Shown here piece after piece: positions 1 through 4,344 of a stretch of DNA of 7,447 nucleotides. Within the stretch, counting starts at the first letter, position 1. Each line of letters opens with the position of its first letter. Below the pieces are notes generated by a model, which saw only the letters and a program-made list of their open reading frames with translations, did not search any database and was not told the DNA's origin. The position numbers and the translations under genes are program-made. Origin of the DNA: Candidatus Portnoyibacteriota bacterium (lineage in GTDB: Bacteria > Patescibacteriota > Minisyncoccia > Portnoybacterales > GWB1-42-6); the NCBI GenBank assembly GCA_028717445.1, contig JAQUNU010000033.1:1-7447 (forward strand), read 5' to 3'.

Positions 1-71
1 CTTGACGAATCATGATTTTTCTTTAGTTTATCCCAAAAAGATGCTAAAGTAAAATAAATCTTAATAAAAAT

Positions 72-521
72 ATGCCCGAACTTGCCTTCAACCGCAAAGC
101 TTTATACGAATACGAAATCCTCGAAAAATACGAGGCAGGTTTGGTTTTAACCGGCCATGAGACCAAATCAGTCCGACAAGGACACCTCAATCTCCAAGGT
201 TCATACGTCATTATCCGAGGCGACGAGGCATATTTGATCAATGCTTCGATCGCTTCTTTCCAGCCCAAAAACGCGCCCGGCGACTACGATCCCTTGCGCA
301 CCAGAAAAGTTCTGCTGCATAAAGCGCAAATCCAGAGTTTAATCGGGAAAACCCAGCAGAAAGGCTTGACTTTAATACCTATTCGAGTTTATACTAAGAA
401 AGTTAAAATTAAGCTTGAATTCGCTCTGGCCAGAGGGAAAAAGGCGCACGACAAGCGCCAAAAGATAATTGAAAGAGACACACGTCGGGACATTGAGCGG
501 GCAATGCGAGAAAAATTTTAA
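72..521 (+). CDS. smpB: SsrA-binding protein SmpB
   Basis: SmpB binds the tRNA-like end of tmRNA, brings it with EF-Tu to the empty A site of stalled ribosomes, and stands in for the missing anticodon arm. The 149 residues match the family along their length. An N-terminal stretch reads NRKALYEYEI, followed by EAGLVLTGHETKSVRQG and NLQGSYV of the OB-fold barrel (about residues 7-100). The basic tail GKKAHDKR then RDTRRDIERAMREKF is the part that inserts into the mRNA channel. Length is normal for the family (about 150-160). ATG at 72 gives the expected MPELAFNRKA start; no SD is visible upstream. The stop lies 14 nt before the mature 5' end of the tmRNA gene, so protein and RNA partner are probably co-transcribed. 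Identification is firm. Confidence 0.97.
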   Translation: MPELAFNRKALYEYEILEKYEAGLVLTGHETKSVRQGHLNLQGSYVIIRGDEAYLINASIASFQPKNAPGDYDPLRTRKVLLHKAQIQSLIGKTQQKGLTLIPIRVYTKKVKIKLEFALARGKKAHDKRQKIIERDTRRDIERAMREKF

Positions 522-535
522 CGATTCTATTGTCT

Positions 536-913
536 GGGGGTGCGTAGTTTCGACAGAAATTCGAACCGAAATAAGCAAGCCGAGCGCGCTGGAACCTCGA
601 AAAACTTCCACAAAAAAACAATAAGTGCCAACTTATTGAACAAAATAAAGACGGCTTTCACGCCATCTTTTGCACCGGCTTTAGCTTAATTGCTTAGCCC
701 ATCCGTTCCGCTGACTTCCGATAGGCGATAGACGGGTGTCATAAAAATCGGGATGGATAATGCTTCTCCGGAAAGCATTATCGAGAAAAAACCGGATAGG
801 AATAGAGGTATTTTTCCAATTTAGATCCTCTTTTCTGAAACAAAAAATTGGATAAGTTTGTAGAATTATTTTGGGGAAATTTTTGGACAAGGGAGCATCG
901 CCCTTCACCTCCA
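536..913 (+). ncRNA. ssrA: tmRNA (transfer-messenger RNA, ssrA), with four pseudoknots
   Basis: One-piece tmRNA of about 378 nt. The acceptor stem pairs GGGGGTG (536-542) with CACCTCC (906-912), with one G-U; A913 is the discriminator. CCA is not encoded (the next bases are CCT). The D-like segment carries the hallmark GTTTCGACAG. The long helix starts with AGAAATT near 554 against AATTTTT before GGAC (885-888). Pseudoknots: PK1 581-584/596-599 with 590-594/606-610; PK2 700-706/732-738 with 716-722/747-753; PK3 757-765/773-781 with 767-771/792-796; PK4 804-808/827-831 with 815-822/845-852. A helix 647-655/662-670 lies inside the tag region. The T-stem is 889-893/901-905, but its loop is AGCATCG instead of the usual TTCRANY type. 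The RNA rescues stalled ribosomes together with SmpB, encoded just upstream. No clear own promoter is seen, so excision from a smpB transcript is likely. Confidence 0.95.
627..689 (+). other. tmRNA tag-peptide reading frame (resume codon GCC, 20 codons plus TAA)
   Basis: Inside the tmRNA, just after PK1, the frame starting at GCC 627 reads ANLLNKIKTA then FTPSFAPALA and ends at TAA 687-689. The preceding ATAAGT resembles the ATAGTC before the E. coli resume codon GCA. Starting with Ala-Asn and ending with small/hydrophobic Ala-Leu-Ala is what proteolysis tags look like (E. coli ends in LAA). At 20 residues it is longer than the common 8-15. It ends ALA rather than the more usual LAA. The frame choice is inference from these features but fits well. 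Confidence 0.85.
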
Positions 914-940
914 CCTTAATCAATTAAATTTTTTAAATCC

Positions 941-1444
941 ATTATTATCCAAAATCGAATTAATCATCAGATAAAATCATCGCAAGTCCGCCTGATTGAC
1001 CACGACGGCAAGCAGCTGGGCATTGTCTCTTTATCAGAAGCGTTAAAACTGGCTCAAGAAAAAGGATTAGACCTGATCGAAGTAGCTGCCAAAACCGAAC
1101 CGCCAGTCTGCCGCATTGCCGATTTCGGCAAATTCCATTATCAAAAAGAAAAACAGGCGCGAGCGCAAAAAGTCAGCCAGAAAAAAACCGAATTAAAAGC
1201 CATCCGGATCGGCATAGCCACGGCCAAACACGATCTGGAATTAAAATACAACCAGGCCAAAAAATTCTTGGACAGGGGCCACAAAGTCAGAATTGAAATT
1301 ATTTTAAGAGGCCGAGAAAAAGCTTTTGCCTATCTGGCCAAACAAAGAATAGAAGAATTCAGAAACCTGCTTGGCAAAGACACAATCATTGATCAGCCCA
1401 TCACCAAACAGCCCCGCGGCTTTGCCATGATTATCAGAAAGTAA
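941..1444 (+). CDS. infC: Translation initiation factor IF-3, non-canonical AUU/AUC start
   Basis: IF-3 binds the 30S subunit, blocks premature 50S joining and checks start codons and initiator tRNA. The frame ending at TAA 1442 translates into a full IF-3. The N-domain reads NRINHQIKSSQVRLID, then GKQLGIVSLSEALKLA, GLDLIEVA and PPVCRIADFGKF. A lysine-rich linker follows. The C-domain has KAIRIGIATAKHDLELK, KFLDRGHKVRIEIILRGRE and a C-terminal PRGFAMIIRK. The frame is closed by TAA at 917-919, and between that and the conserved RIN (956) there is no ATG, GTG or TTG. Possible starts are ATT 923, ATT 941, ATT 944, ATC 947 or ATT 959; I chose 941, giving 167 codons, close to the usual 165-180. 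Many bacterial infC genes use AUU, which lets IF-3 repress its own translation. No SD is seen. rpmI follows 17 nt after the stop. Confidence 0.93.
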   Translation: MIIQNRINHQIKSSQVRLIDHDGKQLGIVSLSEALKLAQEKGLDLIEVAAKTEPPVCRIADFGKFHYQKEKQARAQKVSQKKTELKAIRIGIATAKHDLELKYNQAKKFLDRGHKVRIEIILRGREKAFAYLAKQRIEEFRNLLGKDTIIDQPITKQPRGFAMIIRK

Positions 1445-1461
1445 TACAGTTGAAAATCGTT

Positions 1462-1647
1462 ATGCCAAAATACAAGACCAAAAAGGCGCTGATGAAGCGT
1501 TTTAAAATTACGAAAAATAATAAGATCATCCATCGGCCAGCTGGCCAGGATCATTTTTTGGCCAAAAAAACAGGCAACCAGACAAGAAACCGAAGAGGGA
1601 ACAAAACATTCAGTTTCATGGCTAAAACCCTGAAAAAAAGAATCTAA
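1462..1647 (+). CDS. rpmI: 50S ribosomal protein L35
   Basis: Small basic protein of the large subunit. Starting at ATG 1462 the product is 61 residues beginning MPKYKTKKALMKRFKIT, the standard L35 opening, followed by a GNQTRNRRGNKTFSF segment and a lysine-rich end. An in-frame TTG at 1450 would add four residues (MKIV). I prefer the ATG because L35 proteins almost always begin MPK. No SD precedes either start, so translation may depend on the upstream infC message (17 nt between infC stop and this ATG). It sits in the classic infC-rpmI-rplT order, which strongly supports the call. Confidence 0.96.
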   Translation: MPKYKTKKALMKRFKITKNNKIIHRPAGQDHFLAKKTGNQTRNRRGNKTFSFMAKTLKKRI

Positions 1648-1672
1648 CCATTAATTATTTTATCTTTGAAAT

Positions 1673-2017
1673 ATGTCACGAGTTAAAAGATCAGTCCAGG
1701 CGCATAAAAAGCGCCGAAAAATCTTAAAAGCGGCCAAAGGCTACATGTGGAGCCGTTCAAACCGCTGGCGACAAGCCAAAGACGCGGTCCGACATGCCTT
1801 GGTCCGCTCCTATATCGACCGCCGAAAAAAGAAAGCCGATTTTCGCGGACTTTGGAACATCCAGATCAATGCCGCCTGCCGGGCACAGGGATTGACCTAC
1901 AGCCGTTTCATCAATGGCCTCAAAAAGAAAAATATAGAACTGGACCGAAAAATACTGTCCGACCTGGCCAAAAACAATCCTGAAGTTTTCGCAAAATTAA
2001 TCGAAACGGCAAAATAA
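1673..2017 (+). CDS. rplT: 50S ribosomal protein L20
   Basis: L20 binds 23S rRNA early in large-subunit assembly and in several bacteria represses its own operon. The 114 residues match the family throughout: MSRVKRSVQAHKKRRKILK with the basic N-terminal extension, then AKGYMWSRSNRWRQAKDAV, the YIDRRKKKADFRGLWNIQIN helix, and LTYSRFINGLKK with NIELDRKILSDLA near the end. Length is typical (about 115-120). ATG 1673 is the natural start; no SD is present in the 25-nt gap after rpmI. It is the last gene of the plus-strand block, followed by two hairpins. I did not find an obvious L20 operator structure in the leader. Confidence 0.97.
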   Translation: MSRVKRSVQAHKKRRKILKAAKGYMWSRSNRWRQAKDAVRHALVRSYIDRRKKKADFRGLWNIQINAACRAQGLTYSRFINGLKKKNIELDRKILSDLAKNNPEVFAKLIETAK

Positions 2018-2037
2018 TTTAATTCAAAATCTCGGTA

Positions 2038-2077
2038 AAAAATACCCATTTTTCATGAATCGTGAATGGGTATTTTT
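2038..2077 (+). terminator. Intrinsic terminator after rplT, probably bidirectional
   Basis: A 13-bp perfect stem pairs 2038-2050 with 2065-2077 (core ATACCCATT / AATGGGTAT) around a 14-nt loop. It lies 20 nt after the rplT stop and is followed by TATTTC, giving a T-rich end on the plus strand. The complementary run of A at 2037-2042 would serve as the T tail for minus-strand transcripts coming from the VanZ-like gene, so it can act both ways. Confidence 0.8.
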
Positions 2078-2097
2078 ATTTCTTGTTCTCGCGGATT

Positions 2098-2143
2098 ATT
2101 AATGTACCAGTTTTAAGCGATAGCTAAATACTGGTACATTAAT
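2098..2143 (+). terminator. Second hairpin between the convergent blocks, overlapping the VanZ-like stop codon
   Basis: A 13-bp perfect inverted repeat pairs ATTAATGTACCAG (2098-2110) with its complement (2131-2143). The intervening 20 nt can add a short TTTA/TAAA and GC/GC extension. On the plus strand it is followed by TTTTCTTTCTTT, so it reads best as a back-up plus-strand terminator. Its right arm contains the stop codon (2139-2141) of the minus-strand gene, so that message also ends in this structure. Confidence 0.65.
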
Positions 2144-2513
2144 TTTTCTTTCTTTGCCAAAAAAATATTTGAGCCAAGGAAGAAAAAATAATGCCCAGGC
2201 TGTCAATGCCGACATCCTGAATTTTCCCTTCCCTCTCGGGCACGAAGCCTTGATGAATCTCGTCTGAAACCGCGTATAAAATTGCCAAAGCCAAGGCCCA
2301 AACGATCGTTTTTCTATAATTGAATTCTTGCCCGCGTAAAGCCAAAAAAATCAAAAAATTTAAAACCGCGAAAACAAAAGCATGCGCCAGCTTTCGCAAA
2401 AAAACATCCCAAAAAGCCGACATACCCGAATTCAACCCCGGCTGATCTGATAAATAGAATATCAACCCGGCCCAAATAAAAACCGGCAGCCAGTTGTAAA
2501 AAAAATTTTTCAT
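2139..2513 (-). CDS. VanZ-like family membrane protein
   Basis: Small integral membrane protein of the VanZ-like family. VanZ itself gives low-level teicoplanin resistance by an unclear mechanism, and most relatives have no assigned role. The 124 residues (from ATG 2513) begin with a hydrophobic helix NWLPVFIWAGLIFYLSDQPG, the family's usual opening. Next come RKLAHAFVFAVLNFLIFLAL, a third helix ending LYAVSDEIHQGFVPEREGKIQD (the conserved D-E-x-x-Q-x-F-x-P-x-R signature), then DVGIDSLGIIFSSLAQIFF. That makes about four membrane segments. An in-frame TTG at 2516 is an alternative start. GGAGG at 2528-2524 is 10 nt before the ATG and is partly buried in a hairpin. The gene lies last in a run with the alkyltransferase and the 112-residue protein. 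Resistance should not be inferred from family membership. Confidence 0.85.
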   Translation of the reverse strand: MKNFFYNWLPVFIWAGLIFYLSDQPGLNSGMSAFWDVFLRKLAHAFVFAVLNFLIFLALRGQEFNYRKTIVWALALAILYAVSDEIHQGFVPEREGKIQDVGIDSLGIIFSSLAQIFFWQRKKN

Positions 2514-2519
2514 CAAAAT

Positions 2520-2554
2520 GGGGCCTCCGCGCTAAGTTGCCGCGCTTCGACCCC
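2520..2554 (-). promoter_or_regulatory. GC-rich structured element covering the SD of the VanZ-like gene
   Basis: In the 47-nt gap between the 112-residue gene and the VanZ-like gene, the minus-strand RNA can fold. GGGGUC (2554-2549) pairs with GGCCCC (2525-2520), including one G-U. A GAA/GGA internal loop follows, then GCGC (2545-2542) with GCGC (2532-2529) and a 9-nt loop. The SD GGAGG (2528-2524) straddles the internal loop and the outer stem, so folding could limit translation. The GC content stands out from all other gaps here. Whether it is a regulator, a processing site or a dispersed repeat cannot be decided from one copy. Confidence 0.45.
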
Positions 2555-2560
2555 TGGATT

Positions 2561-2899
2561 TTATCTCCATCCTTTTGATTCTCCGTTGATTATGCTTTTG
2601 AGTTCCTGAAAATTCTCAGAAATTTGAGAAAAACACTGTTCCATCAGAGGGAATTCCCCTTCGGCTAATCCCAAGATAATGCCGATATTTCTTTGACCAA
2701 CCGAATCATTCTTTTGCAAATCCGCCAACACTTCTTCGGCCCTGTAACTGACGCTGCCGGCTATTTCTCTTTGCCGAATCTCACCAACAGCTTTCGCCAG
2801 GGCCAACATGTATTGTTGCAGATTTTTTACGACTGCTCCGAAAACCTGACATTTAGAATGAATCCCTGAGGCCGCTTTTTCAATCGAATCTTTTTCCAT
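2561..2899 (-). CDS. Hypothetical helical protein, 112 residues
   Basis: I do not recognise this protein. It is a real gene candidate because it has the best SD in the window (AGGAGGAG, 2912-2905) a few bases before ATG 2899, and it sits between two recognisable genes on the same strand. The sequence looks almost entirely alpha-helical, with no membrane segment and no signal peptide. Amphipathic stretches include VVKNLQQYMLALAKAVGEIRQRE and CFSQISENFQELKSIING. Two cysteines (residues 17 and 94) do not form a known metal motif. The SD overlaps the stop codon of the alkyltransferase gene, so translation of the two is probably coupled. The pattern would suit a small helical bundle or an oligomerising partner protein, but that is a guess. 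Confidence 0.7.
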   Translation of the reverse strand: MEKDSIEKAASGIHSKCQVFGAVVKNLQQYMLALAKAVGEIRQREIAGSVSYRAEEVLADLQKNDSVGQRNIGIILGLAEGEFPLMEQCFSQISENFQELKSIINGESKGWR

Positions 2900-2904
2900 T
2901 TTTT

Positions 2905-2912
2905 CTCCTCCT
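2905..2912 (-). promoter_or_regulatory. Strong Shine-Dalgarno AGGAGGAG, overlapping the upstream stop codon
   Basis: On the minus strand the sequence reads TAGGAGGAGAAAAAATGG. The TAG ends the alkyltransferase gene and its AG is the first part of the SD for the 112-residue gene. This fixes the start at 2899 and indicates translational coupling. It stands out because most other genes in the window have no SD. Confidence 0.85.
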
Positions 2913-3165
2913 AATCGAAATATCCTTCGTTTTTCAGAACTTCTCTTTTCTTTTTATTGCCAAAGGCATAACCTCCAATCGTTCCGTCGCTGCGGACGAC
3001 CCGATGACAAGGAACTAACTTATCCCTATTCTTATTCAAAGCGTTCCCCACTGCCCGCGTCAGCCCCGCGTTTCCTAATTTTATCGCCACCTGCTTATAT
3101 GTCAACGCCGTTCCGCGCGGGATGGTTTTGACTATTTGATAAACTTTTTTCTCAAATTCAGTCAT
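2911..3165 (-). CDS. ogt: Methylated-DNA--protein-cysteine methyltransferase, active-site domain only
   Basis: Suicide repair enzyme that moves an alkyl group from O6-alkylguanine (and O4-alkylthymine) to its own cysteine. The 84 residues cover only the C-terminal DNA-binding/active-site domain. They include the winged-helix portion FEKKVYQIVKTIPRGTALTYKQVA (Tyr23), the arginine-finger segment TRAVGNAL (Arg37), the active site VPCHRVV (Cys53) and GTIGGYAFG, then a final EG. The active cysteine is present, so it is not an alkyltransferase-like (ATL) protein, where Trp replaces it. The usual N-terminal domain is absent; such short versions are known. ATG 3165 has no SD. A TATAAT lies about 50 nt upstream. 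The gene leads a run with the 112-residue and VanZ-like genes. Assignment to Ogt rather than another MGMT subgroup is loose. Confidence 0.9.
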   Translation of the reverse strand: MTEFEKKVYQIVKTIPRGTALTYKQVAIKLGNAGLTRAVGNALNKNRDKLVPCHRVVRSDGTIGGYAFGNKKKREVLKNEGYFD

Positions 3166-3216
3166 TGTGAGTAAGGAAAATAAAAGCTCTAATTTTATTT
3201 CCGAGCGAACGCGGGA

Positions 3217-3222
3217 ATTATA
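3217..3222 (-). promoter_or_regulatory. Possible -10 box (TATAAT) for the alkyltransferase run
   Basis: A perfect TATAAT on the minus strand ends 51 nt before the alkyltransferase ATG, in the only sizeable gap of the minus-strand block (125 nt). No good -35 hexamer is found 16-18 nt upstream, and the surroundings are AT-rich, so a chance match is possible. Confidence 0.35.
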
Positions 3223-3242
3223 TTTTATATCGCCGCAATTAA

Positions 3243-3284
3243 TCTTTTAGTTACTTTTCTGTTAACAGAAAAGTAACTAAAAGA
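3243..3284. repeat. 42-bp perfect palindrome with no spacer, after the Nudix gene
   Basis: The left arm TCTTTTAGTTAC followed by TTTTCTGTT (3243-3263) is exactly complementary to 3264-3283 plus A3284, meeting at GTT|AAC. It starts 6 nt beyond the Nudix stop codon in the minus direction, so it probably forms the 3'-end hairpin of that message. There is no T-run after it on either strand, so it is not a textbook terminator. It may instead protect a 3' end or act as a two-fold symmetric protein site. Confidence 0.75.
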
Positions 3285-3290
3285 AATTCT

Positions 3291-3752
3291 TTATCCCATT
3301 ATCCTTAAATAATCGTCCGCTTTCCTTAGAACGTCTAAGTTACTTCTTGTTTTCTTCAATTTTTCCGCCGCTTCTTCAAAAGAAAACCAGCCAAAATCAT
3401 CGTGTTCAAAAGAAAGCTTAACTTCTTTTGAAAAAGATTCGGCCAAAAAATAAGTGACGAATTTCAAAACTATCTGCCCTAGCTTAAGGCCATGCTCTTT
3501 GATTTGATAATCGTATTTGACTTTCATAAAATAGCGAATTGTTTCTTTAAAACCATCGATCAACCGTAAATCTTTCAGGCCGGTCTCTTCCTGTGTTTCG
3601 CGCAAAGCCGCTTGTTTAACATCCTCTCCTTTTTCAATCAGCCCCTTTGGAAACACCCAGGTTTTATTTGAGCTGTTTTGAATCAACAAATATTCGATTT
3701 TATCCGGCTGACGAAAAAAAATAATTGCGCCCGCCGACTTTTCGACTGGCAT
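3291..3752 (-). CDS. Nudix hydrolase, diadenosine-tetraphosphatase-like
   Basis: Nudix enzymes cleave nucleoside diphosphates linked to another group. The Nudix box is complete at residues 37-59: Gly37, Glu43, Arg51-Glu52, Glu55-Glu56 and Gly58 in GLIEKGEDVKQAALRETQEE. It is preceded by KSAGAIIFF and TWVFPKG, and followed by VTYFLAE and SFEHDDFGWFSFEEA. This combination is typical of the asymmetric Ap4A hydrolase-type subgroup, so a bis(5'-nucleosyl)-tetraphosphatase is my best guess. Substrate cannot be proven from sequence, and an RNA 5'-end pyrophosphatase role is an alternative. The 153 residues are a normal length. ATG 3752 follows the stop of the histidine phosphatase gene after one base (TAATATG), with no SD, so it is likely translated by coupling. 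Confidence 0.92.
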   Translation of the reverse strand: MPVEKSAGAIIFFRQPDKIEYLLIQNSSNKTWVFPKGLIEKGEDVKQAALRETQEETGLKDLRLIDGFKETIRYFMKVKYDYQIKEHGLKLGQIVLKFVTYFLAESFSKEVKLSFEHDDFGWFSFEEAAEKLKKTRSNLDVLRKADDYLRIMG

Positions 3753-3753
3753 A

Positions 3754-4344
3754 TTAAAAAGTTTTATTAATTAATTTCTTTCCCATTAAATCAACTTCTA
3801 AAACCGCGCCCATGGGGCAGAATTGCTTAAAATTTGCCAACTCGCTGAATTTCTTTTTTGAAAGACGGAAAAGAAAACACAAAATAGGATCCCCGTGCGA
3901 AACAAAAACCAAGTTCTTGCCTGGATATTTTTTAATTCTTCCCCAAACCGTTTTTTCCACTCTCTTGGCTATTTTCTCAAAGCTTTCGCCCTTTTTCAAG
4001 CGCTCCGGCTTGTGCCGATAAAAATACAATTCTTTTGGGTATTTCTTCCTGGCGTCTGCCCAGGTCAAACCTTCCAAGGCTCCGGTCCATGATTCCCGCA
4101 AACCTTCTTCAGTGTGAATTTTTATTTTGCCGATGGCTTTTTTTAAAATTTTGGCTGTTTGCTGCGTCCGCCGCATGGGGCTGGCAAAAATGGCGGCGAT
4201 TTTCTGTTTCTTTAAAAAAGATCCCGCCTTTTTTATTTGTTTTTCGCCCCTGGAGCTCAAAGGCAAAGGCAGGTAGCCATAAATGATTCCTTTATGGTTG
4301 ACGATTTCGCCGTGCCGCACCAAAAAAATTTTCGCGAATTTCAT
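3754..4344 (-). CDS. Histidine phosphatase family protein (phosphoglycerate-mutase-like)
   Basis: Branch-1 histidine phosphatase fold. The catalytic motif VRHGE is at residues 9-13 (His11 accepts the phosphate, Arg10 binds it). YLPLPLSSRGEKQ follows at about 25-36, then SPMRRTQQTA at 55-64 with Arg59, LRESWTGALEG at 82-92 with the acid Glu84, and VSHGDP at 148-153 with His150. All catalytic residues are present. At 196 residues it fits the cofactor-independent GpmB/CobC-like phosphatases rather than true glycolytic mutase (about 230-250). The natural substrate is unknown. ATG 4344 overlaps the polX stop in the form ATGA, and the Nudix gene starts 1 nt after its own stop. The trio is therefore one translational unit. 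Confidence 0.92.
   Translation of the reverse strand: MKFAKIFLVRHGEIVNHKGIIYGYLPLPLSSRGEKQIKKAGSFLKKQKIAAIFASPMRRTQQTAKILKKAIGKIKIHTEEGLRESWTGALEGLTWADARKKYPKELYFYRHKPERLKKGESFEKIAKRVEKTVWGRIKKYPGKNLVFVSHGDPILCFLFRLSKKKFSELANFKQFCPMGAVLEVDLMGKKLINKTF

Noticed and set aside
2..60. Promoter for smpB: TTGACG at 2-7, or TAAAAT at 50-55
   Set aside because: The -35-like TTGACG has only a poor hexamer (TAGTTT) at the right spacing, and TAAAAT has no -35 partner; too weak in AT-rich sequence to list as a feature.
44..268. Minus-strand open frame over smpB
   Set aside because: Shadow of smpB; no SD and no recognisable product.
522..535. Separate tmRNA promoter in the gap after smpB
   Set aside because: The 14-nt gap and the bases before it contain no good -10 at the needed distance; co-transcription is simpler.
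372..621. Minus-strand open frames across the end of smpB and the tmRNA 5' part
   Set aside because: They run through both a certain protein gene and the tmRNA acceptor region; no SD and no family resemblance.
681..923. 80-codon open frame on the minus strand
   Set aside because: It lies antisense to the tmRNA, whose stems and pseudoknots explain the sequence; the translation resembles no protein.
1450..1461. TTG start for L35 at 1450
   Set aside because: L35 proteins begin MPK; ATG 1462 gives exactly that, and no SD favours the TTG.
1747..1983. Second plus-strand frame inside rplT
   Set aside because: Out-of-frame reading of L20; the main frame is a certain ribosomal protein.
2139..2516. 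Antibiotic (teicoplanin) resistance call from the VanZ-like gene
   Set aside because: No vanA-type cluster is present and VanZ-like proteins are widespread with unknown roles.
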